Part shown: one piece after another, positions 27,507-37,231 of the stretch | Position numbering within the stretch: the stretch's first letter is position 1 | How the letters are laid out: each line of letters opens with the position of its first letter | NCBI GenBank assembly: GCA_016713505.1 | Contig: JADJPA010000001.1 | Location: forward strand, 496,001-560,000 | DNA length: 64,000 nt | From: Candidatus Competibacteraceae bacterium | GTDB lineage: Bacteria > Pseudomonadota > Gammaproteobacteria > Competibacterales > Competibacteraceae | Direction of reading: 5' to 3' | Translations under genes and position numbers: made by a program | Notes under the pieces: model-generated | Database searches by the model: none | Told to the model about the DNA's origin: nothing | Seen by the model: the letters and a program-made list of their open reading frames with translations, nothing else

Positions 27507-29039
27507 TTACAGCGGAATGTTGCCGTGCTTGCGCCACGGATTTTCGAGCTGCTTGTCCCGCAGCATCGCCAAGGAACGGCAGATGCGCCTGCGGGTGCCA
27601 TGCGGCATGAGCACGTCGTCGATGAAACCGCGATGCCCGGCGATGAACGGGTTGGCGAATTTCTTGCGGTATTCCTCGGTGCGTTCAGCGATCTTAGTGG
27701 CATCGCCAATATCTTGACGGAAAATGATCTCCACCGCGCCCTTGGGACCCATGACCGCAATTTCGGAGGAGGGCCAGGCGAAATTGACGTCGCCGCGCAG
27801 ATGCTTGGAACTCATCACGTCATACGCGCCGCCGTAGGCTTTGCGGGTGATGACGGTGATCTTGGGCACGGTGCATTCGGCGAAGGCGTACAGCAGCTTG
27901 GCGCCGTGTTTGATGATGCCGCCGTATTCCTGCGCGGTGCCGGGCATGAAACCGGGCACGTCGACGAAGGTGATGATCGGGATGTTGAAGGCATCGCAAA
28001 ACCGCACGAAACGGGCCGCCTTGATCGAGGATTTGATGTCCAGACAGCCCGCCAGCACTATCGGCTGGTTGGCGACGATGCCAACCGGCCAGCCGTCCAT
28101 CCGGGCGAAGCCGGTGATGATGTTCTTGGCGTTTTCTGGTTGAATCTCGAAGAAATCCACGTCGTCCACGACTTTCAGGATCAACTCCTTCATGTCGTAG
28201 GGCTTGTTGGGGTTATCGGGAATCAGCGTATCCAGCGAGTAATCCTCGCGGTCGGCGGGATCGGGCGTCGGCCGGAACGGCGGTTTTTCCTTGTTGTTGG
28301 GCGGCAGGAAGTTGATGAAGCGCCGCAGCATCAGCAAAGCTTCGATGTCGTTCTCGAAGGCGCGGTCGCAGACGCCTGACTTGGTGGAATGGGTGATGGC
28401 GCCGCCCAGCTCTTCGGCGGTGACTTCCTCATGAGTGACGGTCTTAACCACGTCAGGACCGGTCACGAACATATAAGAAGTGTCCTTGACCATGAAGATG
28501 AAATCGGTCATCGCCGGCGAGTACACCGCGCCGCCCGCGCACGGCCCCATGATCACCGAAATCTGCGGGATCACGCCAGACGCCATCACGTTGCGCTGGA
28601 ACACGTTGGCGTAGCCGGCCAGCGAGGCCACGCCCTCTTGAATCCGCGCGCCGCCGGAGTCGTTCAAGCCGATCACCGGCGCGCCGACCTTGATGGCGTG
28701 ATCCATGATCTTACACATCTTTTCGGCGTGCGCTTCCGAGAGGGAGCCGCCGAACACGGTAAAATCCTGACTGAACACGAACACCAACCGGCCGTTGACA
28801 GTGCCATAGCCGGTGACGACGCCGTCGCCCGGAATAGTCGTGTCGCCCATGCCGAAATCGTTGCAGCGATGCTCGACGAACATATCCCATTCTTCGAAGC
28901 TGCCTGGGTCGAGCAATACCTCGATGCGCTCGCGCGCGCTGAGCTTGCCGCGTTTGTGCTGGCCGTCGATGCGGCGCTGGCCGCCGCCGAGTCGAGCGGC
29001 CGCGCGTTTTTGTTCTAATTGATTGATGATGTCATGCAT
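27507..29039 (-). CDS. pccB: Propionyl-CoA carboxylase, carboxyltransferase (beta) subunit
   Basis: A carboxyltransferase beta chain of 510 residues. KRGKLSARERIEVLLDPGSFEEWDMFVEHRCNDFGM is close to known PccB proteins. The oxyanion-hole glycines are visible in DSGGARIQEGVASLAG and GPCAGGAVYSP, and FVDVPGFMPGTAQEYGGIIKHGAKLLYAF and KAYGGAYDVM in the second half. Start at 29039 (MHDIINQLEQKR) follows AAGGAGAG. It reads into pccA as one transcript. In a PHA-storing cell the pair could run in either direction with the methylmalonyl-CoA pathway, which is inference. Confidence 0.94.
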   Translation of the reverse strand: MHDIINQLEQKRAAARLGGGQRRIDGQHKRGKLSARERIEVLLDPGSFEEWDMFVEHRCNDFGMGDTTIPGDGVVTGYGTVNGRLVFVFSQDFTVFGGSLSEAHAEKMCKIMDHAIKVGAPVIGLNDSGGARIQEGVASLAGYANVFQRNVMASGVIPQISVIMGPCAGGAVYSPAMTDFIFMVKDTSYMFVTGPDVVKTVTHEEVTAEELGGAITHSTKSGVCDRAFENDIEALLMLRRFINFLPPNNKEKPPFRPTPDPADREDYSLDTLIPDNPNKPYDMKELILKVVDDVDFFEIQPENAKNIITGFARMDGWPVGIVANQPIVLAGCLDIKSSIKAARFVRFCDAFNIPIITFVDVPGFMPGTAQEYGGIIKHGAKLLYAFAECTVPKITVITRKAYGGAYDVMSSKHLRGDVNFAWPSSEIAVMGPKGAVEIIFRQDIGDATKIAERTEEYRKKFANPFIAGHRGFIDDVLMPHGTRRRICRSLAMLRDKQLENPWRKHGNIPL

Positions 29040-29441
29040 AAACGCTCTCTCCTTACTGAAGCAGACGCCGGGGGCGAACCAACGGCGCCAAAAGCTTGGG
29101 GACAGCTCCTCGGAGCCAGGAAGACCGGGCTGAGGGGGCGTGGACGGATGGCGCGGGTGGGTCAGCGCGCGATCCGAAAGTAACACCTCGGACGGCGCAG
29201 GGGACGAACCGTGCGGTCGGCAGTTCGGGGCTTTTTTCCAATTCCTTGATTATTTTCATTTTATTGGACTTGGGGTCGGGTTGTGATAAAGTCACGAACC
29301 GCCGGTGCTAGGTCCGCCAATTATAATAGGGTTTTTAAGCGTTTTAGCAGCGGCGGATCGATATTTTCGCAATCCCCGGATTCCTGTTGGCGAATGATGC
29401 CGGCCAACGATTGATGTGGCTTCGGTCACCCACTCATTCAG
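29040..29441 (-). other. pccB upstream region: predicted promoter and long leader
   Basis: This 402-base gap separates pccB from the divergent RNB gene. On the minus strand a perfect -10 TATAAT lies at 29320-29325, with no clear -35. A start near 29313 would give pccB an untranslated leader of about 275 bases. The leader contains an open frame from an ATG at 29259 to a stop at 29053, 68 codons, ending 14 bases before pccB. Its Pro/Arg/Ser-rich sequence has no known domain. It may be a leader peptide, a dispersed repeat or chance. No riboswitch class is recognised. Confidence 0.4.
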
Positions 29442-31253
29442 ATGATACCGCACAATAGCTTGGTCCTTTACAAGGGCGGTCCAGCCCGCGTCGCCGCCAT
29501 CGGCGAGAAATTGGAAATCGCCTTGGAAGATGGCCGGCTATTGCGGGTTCGTCCCAAGGATGTGGTCCTGCTGCATCCGGGCCCGCTGGCGGATCTGACA
29601 AAACTGGACGCACCGGCCGGTGAAGTGGAGGCGGCTTGCGAGCTGTTGGATGGCAGTCAGACTACTTTAGCCGAATTGGCGGAACTGGTGTATGGGACCT
29701 ATACCCCGGCAACCGCCTGGGCAACGTGGCGGTTAGTGGATGAGGGCTTGTATTTCAAGGGTTCACCGCAAGCCATCAGCGTCCGGCCGCTGGCGGAGGT
29801 TTCGAGCGAGCGAGCCGCGCGCGAGGCGAAGGATGCGGAACGGCAGGCGTGGACCGGTTTCATCAATCGGGCGCGGGCGGGCCGGTGCGCGCCGGAGGAC
29901 GCGCCGTATCTGAGAGAAATCGAAGAAGTGGCCTGGGGCCAACGCGAGCAGAGCCGGGTGCTTCAGGCGCTGGATTGCGACCCGAACCCGCAAAAAGCTC
30001 ACGCCTTGCTCTTACGGTTGGGCCATTGGGATGGCGGAATGAATCCCTATCCGCGCCGGGTCGGCGCGACGCTGACGGCGCCGGCGGTGGGATTGCCGCC
30101 TCTGCCCGACGAACCCCGGCTGGATTTGACCGCGCTGCCGGCTTACGCCATCGACGATGAAGGCAACCTCGATCCCGACGACGCGCTCAGCCTGGACGGC
30201 GACCGGTTGTGGGTGCATGTGGCCGATGCGGCCGCGTTGATTTCGCCGGATAGCCCGGCTGACCTGGAAGCGCGGGCGCGCGGAGCGACGCTGTATCTAC
30301 CAGAAACCACCGTGCCAATGGTGCCGGAAGCGGCGGTCAACCGGCTGGGATTGGGGCTGCTGGAAGTCTCGCCAGCCCTGTCGTTCGGTTTGACGTTGGA
30401 TGCGGAAGGCTCGGTGACCGATGTCGAAATCGCCCCCAGTTGGGTGCGGGTGCAACGCCTGAGCTACGGTCAAGTGGAAGAGCGCTTGGATGAACTGCCA
30501 TTTCGCGGTTTTTACGAGCTTGCCGAACGCTATCAAGCCCGCCGTCGCGCCGGCGGCGCGGTGTTCATCGATTTGCCGGAAGTCAAGATCGAAGTAATCG
30601 GGGGCCGGGTTCACATCAAACCCTTGGCGCGGTTGCGCAGCCGGATGATGGTGACCGAAGCGATGCTGATGGCCGGCGAGGCAGTCGCTCGCTTCGCGCG
30701 AGAACGCGAGCTGCCGTTTCCTTACACCACCCAGGACGCCACCGATAACCCCGAACGCGCGCCCTCAGGCTTGGCGGCGATGCACGCGCTGCGGCGCGGC
30801 CTGCGCCCGCGTCAGTACAGCGGCCAACCCGGCCCGCACGGCGGCTTGGGCTTGGCGGTTTATTCCCAGGTGACCAGCCCGCTGCGCCGCTATCTGGATT
30901 TGGTCGCCCACCAGCAGTTGCGGGCGTTTTTGCGCGGCGGCCCGGTGCTGGACGCCCAAGCCATCATCGAGCGAGTCGGCGCGGCGGAAGCGGCGGCGGC
31001 GGGGGTGCGGCGGGCCGAGCGCCTGTCGCGGGAACATTGGACGATGGTCTATCTCCAGCAGCATCCGGATTGGCGCGGCGAGAGCGTGCTGGTCGAGAAG
31101 CGGCAGCCGCGCGGCGCGGTGTTGATTCCGTCGCTGGCCTTGGAGACGCGGGTGAAGGTGGCGGAGGAGGTGTCGGTCGATAGCGTGGTGCCGCTGCGCT
31201 CGACCGGAGTGGATTTGCCGGAGCGCGTGGCGCGCTTTCGGGCGGAACGCTGA
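29442..31253 (+). CDS. RNase II family (RNB domain) exoribonuclease
   Basis: A 603-residue protein of the RNase II/RNase R superfamily. The RNB catalytic region begins ALPAYAIDDEGNLDPDDALSLDGDRLWVHVADAAAL, with the Mg-binding Asp cluster intact, and continues to GLGLAVYSQVTSPLRRYLDLVAHQQLRAFL, the RNB signature near the C-terminus. It degrades RNA 3' to 5'. It is shorter than E. coli RNase R and has an atypical N-terminal half, as in the proteobacterial RNB-like group. A basic C-terminal piece replaces a clear S1 domain. Which of rnb/rnr it serves as is not decided. Confidence 0.88.
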   Translation: MIPHNSLVLYKGGPARVAAIGEKLEIALEDGRLLRVRPKDVVLLHPGPLADLTKLDAPAGEVEAACELLDGSQTTLAELAELVYGTYTPATAWATWRLVDEGLYFKGSPQAISVRPLAEVSSERAAREAKDAERQAWTGFINRARAGRCAPEDAPYLREIEEVAWGQREQSRVLQALDCDPNPQKAHALLLRLGHWDGGMNPYPRRVGATLTAPAVGLPPLPDEPRLDLTALPAYAIDDEGNLDPDDALSLDGDRLWVHVADAAALISPDSPADLEARARGATLYLPETTVPMVPEAAVNRLGLGLLEVSPALSFGLTLDAEGSVTDVEIAPSWVRVQRLSYGQVEERLDELPFRGFYELAERYQARRRAGGAVFIDLPEVKIEVIGGRVHIKPLARLRSRMMVTEAMLMAGEAVARFARERELPFPYTTQDATDNPERAPSGLAAMHALRRGLRPRQYSGQPGPHGGLGLAVYSQVTSPLRRYLDLVAHQQLRAFLRGGPVLDAQAIIERVGAAEAAAAGVRRAERLSREHWTMVYLQQHPDWRGESVLVEKRQPRGAVLIPSLALETRVKVAEEVSVDSVVPLRSTGVDLPERVARFRAER

Positions 31254-31262
31254 GGCGGAAAC

Positions 31263-31294
31263 CGGGCGGTTCGGCCAGAGGGTCGAACCGCCCG
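31263..31294. terminator. Hairpin between convergent RNB and GH3 genes
   Basis: An 11-bp GC-rich stem (CGGGCGGTTCG with its complement) and a 10-base loop lie between the two convergent stop codons (31253 and 31302). There is no U-tract on either strand, so this is likely a shared 3'-end structure rather than a full intrinsic terminator. Confidence 0.5.
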
Positions 31295-31301
31295 AATTCG
31301 C

Positions 31302-33677
31302 TCAATAGCTCAGACCGAAGCCGAACGGATACAGCGTGTCCTTCTCCGGATAGCCCGGAACATCCGGCTGGTTGTCGATCACCGCCTGGAGGTTATTGGC
31401 CAAGGCGAACGGCATTCTGCCTTGCGGTTTGAACTTGCCGCTCAACACATCCAAAAGCGCGGTGTCGCTGACGCCGAAGCCGGCGACGATGGCACCCGCG
31501 TTTTTCAGGCCGCTGGCGTCGTCCAACACGAAGGCGTGGCGGAAATAAACGTGCAGGATGGTGTTTTGCGGTCCGACCTCGTTCATGACCGCCTGAATAT
31601 CCGCCAGCGACGGCTTGATTTGCCAGGACTGAGAAGCCGCCATCGTCGTAAACGACAGGTTGTCAGCCTCCCACGGGAACACGCCGCCGAAGATCAAACC
31701 ATTATCTAAACAGGTTTTATCCGAATCCGCGTAGGCGGTGGTCGCCACGCAGCGGTCCTCGGAGCCGTAGGGTTGATTGTACGGCTGGCCGGCCTTGATC
31801 GGTTTGAGGTGGTTGGGGTTGAGGCCCGTGGCCGGATCGTCGCTCTTGTAGGTCCCAGCGGCGCTCCGATTGACCAAGGCCGTCACCGAAATCAGCGCGT
31901 AATCGTGACCCGACGCCACCGGCCGCGCGCCGTTGATCCGCTGGTTGCCGTCGGTCACCGTGTAGCCGTATTTCTCGACGTTGGCCTTGGTGAAGTCGCC
32001 CATGATGTAGACCTTGGCCCCCGCCTTCAGCGGCAATACCTTGGCGTCGGCGGCGGTCCCCTGATTTTGCAACAAAACGATGGATTTGCGCTGGACGTCC
32101 AAGCCGGTGGCGCGGTTGGCGGCGCTGCCGATGATGCCGGCGGCCTGCGTGGCATCGACGTAGGGATTTTCGAACAGGCCGAGTTGAAACTGTTCTTTCA
32201 GCAGGCGTTTCACCGCCTCGTTGAGCCGAGCCTCGCTGACCAAGCCCGCCTTGACCAGATCGACGATGGTCTGATTGGTGTGGAAGCCGGATAACACTTC
32301 CGTGCCGCCGTTGATGGCGGTGGCGACCCGTTCCGGTACCGTTTTGTTTTCCAGGCCCCAGGCGCGGTCGTTGATGATGCCGGTGTCCGAGTTCACGTAG
32401 CCTTGGAATCCGAGCTGGCCGCGCAGCAGGTCGGTCACGATTTGCCGCGAGAAAGCGAAGCCGACCGGATCGTAAGCGACGCCCTCATGGGTGACGTTCA
32501 CGGGTATGCCGTAATAGGGCATGATCGCCGAGACGCCGGCGTCGATGGCGGCCTTGAACGGTTTGAGGTGATAGCCGAATTGGCCGCCGGGATAAACCTG
32601 CTCCTTGCCGTGCGCGTAGTGCGGGTCGAGCCCCAGTTCTTGCGGCCCGCCACCGGGGAAATGCTTGACGGTGAGCGCGACCGCGCTGTCTTTGGTCACC
32701 GAAGTGCCGTCCTTGATCTTCTTGCCTTGCAGGGTCTGAACCAAGGTCTTGAGGATGTTCGCGCCGAGGTCGGCGTCCTGGGTGAAGGTTTCATGCACCC
32801 GGTACCAGCGCGGCTCGGTGGACAGGTCGGCCATGTAGCCGTACATGCCGCGTAGGCCGATGGATTTCCACTCCGCTCCCATGACCTCGGCGAACTGCTT
32901 GACCGCCGCCATGTCACCCACGGTCGGCGGTTTGTGGGTTTTGGCCGATTGCGCGCCCAGCGCGGCGGCGGCGATGCCGGCTTCCTTCGGAAACGCGGTG
33001 AACGCGCCCGCCGCTTCGTTGATGCCGGCGCGGGCGTCCGGGTCGATATGGTTGCGGGCGTTGGATTTGAACATGGCGGGGATGCCCAAGCGCGTGGCTT
33101 CCCGCATTTCTTGAATCGTATTGGTCCAGGTCGCGGCCTCCAGCGGCGAGATTTGGGCTCCGGAAAAGCCGGCGCCCGGCTTGCCGTCCGGGGTGGCGGT
33201 CACCGGATTGCGAAAGATGAAGCGGGACATCAACTGGGTGTTGATGTAATCCGCGGCGTTGGTGGTGGCGCTGGTCCCGGTTTTGCCTCCCACCTCCGCA
33301 TTGAGGGTGTCGATCAGCATCATGCCCGCCTTTTCCTCCAACGTCATCCGCGACAGCAGGTCGTTGCTGCGCCCATCGACCGACAAGCGCCAGTCCTCGT
33401 AAGGGTCGAGCTTGCCGTTGCCGTTCGAATCCTTGAATTTCAGGCGTTTGACGGTTAAAACAGGCTTGACGCGGGCACCGATCTCCGGTCTTTTCGCCGA
33501 CCGTTGGAGGTTTTCTGCTTGAGGCGTCAACCCCTCCTGGGCGTGGGCGCCATCGCCCGGCTGAATGGCCGCCAGCGCCAGGCCAACTGCGACCGCCAAG
33601 GCCGGCTTTTTTGGAAAAGCCGGTGCGGCTGCAAGAGATACAGCGGGGGTTTGAGAGACATGCTCATTTTTTTTCAT
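31302..33677 (-). CDS. Secreted glycoside hydrolase family 3 protein (beta-glucosidase type)
   Basis: A 791-residue GH3 enzyme. The N-terminus has a signal sequence (hydrophobic VAVGLALAAIQ, then GAHAQ). The (beta/alpha)8 domain includes KHFPGGGPQ and the nucleophile aspartate in GFQGYVNSDTG, and the alpha/beta sandwich follows. An EF-hand-like calcium loop DSNGNGKLDPYEDW lies at about residues 80-93, ahead of the catalytic domain. GH3 enzymes release terminal beta-linked glucose or xylose; the exact sugar is not predictable. Its export, near a uronate catabolism cluster, suggests polysaccharide breakdown outside the cytoplasm. Confidence 0.85.
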   Translation of the reverse strand: MKKNEHVSQTPAVSLAAAPAFPKKPALAVAVGLALAAIQPGDGAHAQEGLTPQAENLQRSAKRPEIGARVKPVLTVKRLKFKDSNGNGKLDPYEDWRLSVDGRSNDLLSRMTLEEKAGMMLIDTLNAEVGGKTGTSATTNAADYINTQLMSRFIFRNPVTATPDGKPGAGFSGAQISPLEAATWTNTIQEMREATRLGIPAMFKSNARNHIDPDARAGINEAAGAFTAFPKEAGIAAAALGAQSAKTHKPPTVGDMAAVKQFAEVMGAEWKSIGLRGMYGYMADLSTEPRWYRVHETFTQDADLGANILKTLVQTLQGKKIKDGTSVTKDSAVALTVKHFPGGGPQELGLDPHYAHGKEQVYPGGQFGYHLKPFKAAIDAGVSAIMPYYGIPVNVTHEGVAYDPVGFAFSRQIVTDLLRGQLGFQGYVNSDTGIINDRAWGLENKTVPERVATAINGGTEVLSGFHTNQTIVDLVKAGLVSEARLNEAVKRLLKEQFQLGLFENPYVDATQAAGIIGSAANRATGLDVQRKSIVLLQNQGTAADAKVLPLKAGAKVYIMGDFTKANVEKYGYTVTDGNQRINGARPVASGHDYALISVTALVNRSAAGTYKSDDPATGLNPNHLKPIKAGQPYNQPYGSEDRCVATTAYADSDKTCLDNGLIFGGVFPWEADNLSFTTMAASQSWQIKPSLADIQAVMNEVGPQNTILHVYFRHAFVLDDASGLKNAGAIVAGFGVSDTALLDVLSGKFKPQGRMPFALANNLQAVIDNQPDVPGYPEKDTLYPFGFGLSY

Positions 33678-33786
33678 GGGGTCTGTCCTTTGGTCGCACG
33701 AGTCGGCCGATGCGTCGCATGACCAGGGCGGTTATTGAAATAGGCAAGAGAGCCGTCGGTTGCCCGCGCGGGATGTTCCCCTCCAC

Positions 33787-35832
33787 TCAGGCCTTGCGGG
33801 CGTGAGCCTGAATGGCGGTTAGGGCGATGGTGAATACGATGTCGTCCACCAACGCGCCACGAGAAAGGTCGTTCACCGGCTTGTTCAAGCCTTGCAGCAT
33901 GGGGCCAAGCGAAATGACGTGGGCGCTGCGCTGCACGGCCTTGTAGGTGGTGTTGCCGGTATTGAGATCGGGAAACACGAACACCGTGGCCTGACCGGCC
34001 ACCTTGGAATCCGGGGCTTTTTGATGGCCGACTTCGCGGACGGAAGCGGCGTCGTATTGCAACGGACCGTCGATGAGCAGATCGGGAGCCTTGGCCCTGG
34101 CCAGCTCGGTCGCTTGGCGCACCTTTTCCACATCGGCTCCGGCGCCGGAACTACCGGTGGAATAGCTGATCATGGCGACCTTGGGTTCGACGCCGAAAGC
34201 CCGCGCGCTGGCGGCGCTCTGCAAGGCGATCTCGGCCAGTTCGGCGGCGTTGGGATCGGGATTGATGGCGCAATCGCCGTAGACCAGCACCTGGTCGGGC
34301 ATCAACATGAAAAACACCGAGGACACGATCGATGACCCCGGCTCGGTCTTGATGAGTTGCAAGGCGGGCCGCACCGTGTTGGCGGTGGTGTGGATCGCCC
34401 CGGAGACCAGCCCATCCACCGCTTCCAGCGCCAGCATCATGGTGCCCAGCACGACCGTATCCTGGAGTTGGTCGCGCGCTTGGGCAGGGGTGAGACCCTT
34501 GCTCCGCCGTAGCTCGACCAAAGGTTCCACATACTGCTCGCGCACCGTGTCGGACTCGATGATTTCCAAGCCGGGCGGCAGCGCGATGCCCTGGGCGGCG
34601 GCGGCGGTTTGGATGGCGGCCCGCTTGCCGAGCAGCACGCACCGAGCGATCCCCTTTTCCGTGCAAATGACGGCGGCGCGAATGGTGCGCGGTTCGTCAC
34701 CTTCCGGCAGCACGATGCGCTGGTTGGCGGCGCGCGCTTTCTGAATCAACCGGTAGCGGAAAGCGGGCGGCGACATCTGGGTGGACGCGGGCATCCTGAC
34801 ATTATCATTCAGCACGCTGGCCCAAAGCTGGTCCGCCACGCTATCCAGCACGGCGTTCATCCGCGCGGCGTCGTCGGCGGGAACCGCGCCCGAAATACTC
34901 TGGATGCCGAGGGTGGTCAGGAAACTGTCGGTGGACACGCTGAGAATGGGCAGGCCGCTCTCGAACGCCTTCGAGGCCAGCTTACGCACCCGCGAATCGA
35001 TTTCCGAACCGTGCGTCAGCATCAGGCCGGCCAGTTGCACGCCGTTGCTGGCCGCCAGCGCGGTGGCGAGCATCACGTCATCGCGGTCGCCCGCCACCAT
35101 GATCAGGGCGCCGGGGGTGAGACGATGGATCATCTCGGCGGCGGAGCGGGCGGTGATGACGGTTTCCAGCACCCGGCGGGTGGCGATTTCGCCTTCGACC
35201 AGCACGCGGGCGTTCAAGTGGCGCGCCACATCCAGCGTGCGCGGCGCCAGCAGCGTCGGATTGTAAGGCACCACTCCCCACAGCGTAATGTCATCCAACG
35301 CCTCGCGGGCGGATTCGACATCGAACGAGGGTGGGGCCTTGTTGATGATGGCGCCGGCAATGTGGCAACCGACCTTGCTCATCCGCGACGCCATGTGTTT
35401 GATCTCCTCCAGCGCGTTGCCATGCTTGGCGCTGGCGACCAGAACGATTTCGGCTTTCAGGCTACGGGCGATCTCGGCGTTCAGGCGCGGCGTGAAGGGA
35501 TGGATGGCGTCGGTGTGCATTCCCTCGGTCACCAGCACGTCGTTGCCTTCGGCGGCGCGCATACACAAACCGACGATTTCTTCCAGCAGTTCCGATTCCA
35601 GCCCCGCCGCCAGCCGCTCGTCGGCCAGGGTGATCGATATCGGGTCGGGGGTTTCGACCAGACAAATAGTGCGGGCGAAGTGGGTTGAGTGCTCGTTGGC
35701 GGTATGGTCCTCCGCGACTGGCTTGGTGAAGCCCACTCGGAAACCTTGATGTTGCAGGGCGCGCACCAATCCGAGAGCAACGGAGGTCAAACCGACGTTC
35801 TGACGGATCGGGATGAGGTAAAAAATCTGCAT
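33787..35832 (-). CDS. pta: Phosphate acetyltransferase, long form
   Basis: A 681-residue long-type Pta. The N-terminal part is a P-loop-like cobyrinic-acid-synthase-related domain (IPIRQNVGLTSVALGLVRAL), the middle a DRTGG domain, and the C-terminal about 320 residues the catalytic PTA/PTB domain (ANQRIVLPEGDEPRTIRAAVICTEKGI, VDGLVSGAIHTTANTVRPALQLIKT, SYSTGSSGAGADVEKVRQA). It interconverts acetyl-CoA and acetyl phosphate. No ackA is adjacent. It is 45 bases downstream of the YhcH gene, whose operon may read into it. Confidence 0.95.
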   Translation of the reverse strand: MQIFYLIPIRQNVGLTSVALGLVRALQHQGFRVGFTKPVAEDHTANEHSTHFARTICLVETPDPISITLADERLAAGLESELLEEIVGLCMRAAEGNDVLVTEGMHTDAIHPFTPRLNAEIARSLKAEIVLVASAKHGNALEEIKHMASRMSKVGCHIAGAIINKAPPSFDVESAREALDDITLWGVVPYNPTLLAPRTLDVARHLNARVLVEGEIATRRVLETVITARSAAEMIHRLTPGALIMVAGDRDDVMLATALAASNGVQLAGLMLTHGSEIDSRVRKLASKAFESGLPILSVSTDSFLTTLGIQSISGAVPADDAARMNAVLDSVADQLWASVLNDNVRMPASTQMSPPAFRYRLIQKARAANQRIVLPEGDEPRTIRAAVICTEKGIARCVLLGKRAAIQTAAAAQGIALPPGLEIIESDTVREQYVEPLVELRRSKGLTPAQARDQLQDTVVLGTMMLALEAVDGLVSGAIHTTANTVRPALQLIKTEPGSSIVSSVFFMLMPDQVLVYGDCAINPDPNAAELAEIALQSAASARAFGVEPKVAMISYSTGSSGAGADVEKVRQATELARAKAPDLLIDGPLQYDAASVREVGHQKAPDSKVAGQATVFVFPDLNTGNTTYKAVQRSAHVISLGPMLQGLNKPVNDLSRGALVDDIVFTIALTAIQAHARKA

Positions 35833-35877
35833 AATTCGGAATAAGTCATTAAAATTAAAATAAAATTAGGAAAATGC

Positions 35878-36324
35878 TCAGACGGAGATCTTGAACACGA
35901 TCTTGCGCACGAGCCCGGCTTGCTCGGCTTGCAGCCCCGGCATGTGGGCGTCTTCGGGCCACAGCAGCATGAAGCAACCGTCAGTCAGGGTCAGAAAATC
36001 ACCTTCGCCGTGCAGTAGCGAAAGATCGCGGCTTCCGTCGTGGGATTCCAGCGTCATGCGGTGCAACGGGGCGTAGCCGATGCGTTCGATGCCCTCGACG
36101 ATGAACTGCAAGTCGATGTAGCGGCGATGCGCTTCCCAGAAGCCTTCGCTGGCGGGTTTGGTGTGGTAGCTCTGCGCCAACGCGAACAAGGCATCGCCCG
36201 CCAGGGAATGACGGCCCGCTGCAAGCGCTTTCAGATCGGTGGTCCGCAGGAAATCAAACGCTTGCTTGAACGGCGGACCCAGGACGGCGTAGCGTTCGGC
36301 ATTAGCAAGATGATCGACGATCAT
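35878..36324 (-). CDS. YhcH/YjgK/YiaL family protein
   Basis: A 148-residue cupin-type protein. FWEAHRRYIDLQFIVEGIERIGYAP, FLTLTDGCFMLLWPEDAHMPG and the final KIVFKISV are the signatures of this family (DUF386). E. coli members are NanQ (YhcH), which helps sialic-acid anomerisation, and YiaL in the sugar-acid yia operon. As the last gene of a uronate operon directly behind an aldose epimerase, it may speed sugar-anomer conversion. The substrate is inference. Confidence 0.9.
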   Translation of the reverse strand: MIVDHLANAERYAVLGPPFKQAFDFLRTTDLKALAAGRHSLAGDALFALAQSYHTKPASEGFWEAHRRYIDLQFIVEGIERIGYAPLHRMTLESHDGSRDLSLLHGEGDFLTLTDGCFMLLWPEDAHMPGLQAEQAGLVRKIVFKISV

Positions 36325-36373
36325 GGCATTCGCTCGGAGTGGAAGGGGTTTGGGCCGATTGTCGGCATTAAGT

Positions 36374-37231
36374 TCAAGCCACCAGCGTTTGAGTCCCTTG
36401 CCAACGCGCGCCGGGCGCCAGGCGTATCGGATCGACGATCGCGGTCGCTTCGACGCAGACGAAGCGCTGATAATCGTCCGGTTCCATATCGGTCATGGTC
36501 GCGCACTTGGCCGCCGCCGGATTCCACACCACCGCATCCGGGAAGCCAGCGGCTTGAATCCGGGTGGTTCGAGTCGGTTCGATCAGCCGCAATTCGGCTG
36601 GCGCATTGAAGTAGATGCGGTTGACTTCGCCGTCGAAACCGAGACGCGGCGTGTCCTGCTGATGATCGGTCCAGCCCGCCGCCGCGTCCCGGTACCGCAA
36701 GCCCGCCAAATTCTCGACCGAAGCGGCGGCCAAGTCAGTGACGGCGAAATACGTGTGAAACCCGCTGGTGAACGAAAACGCTTCAGTACCGGTATTGCTC
36801 ACAGCTAACGTCACCGCCAATTGCGTGCCGCCGACCGCAACTGTCAGTTCGGCGTGGAAGGGATTCGCCCAAAGCCGCCAGCGGTCATCGGTATCGCCCA
36901 GGCGCAAGATCGCCCGCGCGCTCGTGCCGACGACTTCCGCGCTAACCAACTCCCACGCCATCAGCCGCGCCAGCCCGTGCAAGGGCAACGGCCCCATCAT
37001 GCCGAACTGCGGGAAGACCACCGGAATGCCCCCGCGAATCGGCGCGCCGGTGCTGAATTGCGACCGGCGACTCAAAAAGAGCCGTTCCGCGCCGCCCGCC
37101 GGAATCCACGAGGTGACATGTGCGCCATAAAGGTAAATCTCAGCTTGCGCCCTATCGGGCGCCAGCAGCGTCAGCTTGGGCAGATTGCCAGCGCCGGGAG
37201 CGATGGCGGGAGAAACGGAAGAGGAATTCAA
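36374..37231 (-). CDS. Aldose 1-epimerase-like protein (YeaD/hexose-6-phosphate mutarotase type)
   Basis: A 285-residue beta-sandwich mutarotase. GAHVTSWIPAGGAERLFLS, GAPIRGGIPVVFPQFGMMG and FTSGFHTYFAVTDL (catalytic His) match the D-hexose-6-phosphate epimerase group, and PDAVVWNPAA and MEPDDYQRFVCVE the C-terminal part with the catalytic Glu. A TTG start at 37229-37231 is proposed: GGAGG (complement of 37238-37242) lies exactly 6 bases upstream, whereas the in-frame ATG at 37264 lies before this ribosome site. It probably interconverts sugar anomers in the uronate operon. Confidence 0.88.
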   Translation of the reverse strand: MNSSSVSPAIAPGAGNLPKLTLLAPDRAQAEIYLYGAHVTSWIPAGGAERLFLSRRSQFSTGAPIRGGIPVVFPQFGMMGPLPLHGLARLMAWELVSAEVVGTSARAILRLGDTDDRWRLWANPFHAELTVAVGGTQLAVTLAVSNTGTEAFSFTSGFHTYFAVTDLAAASVENLAGLRYRDAAAGWTDHQQDTPRLGFDGEVNRIYFNAPAELRLIEPTRTTRIQAAGFPDAVVWNPAAAKCATMTDMEPDDYQRFVCVEATAIVDPIRLAPGARWQGTQTLVA

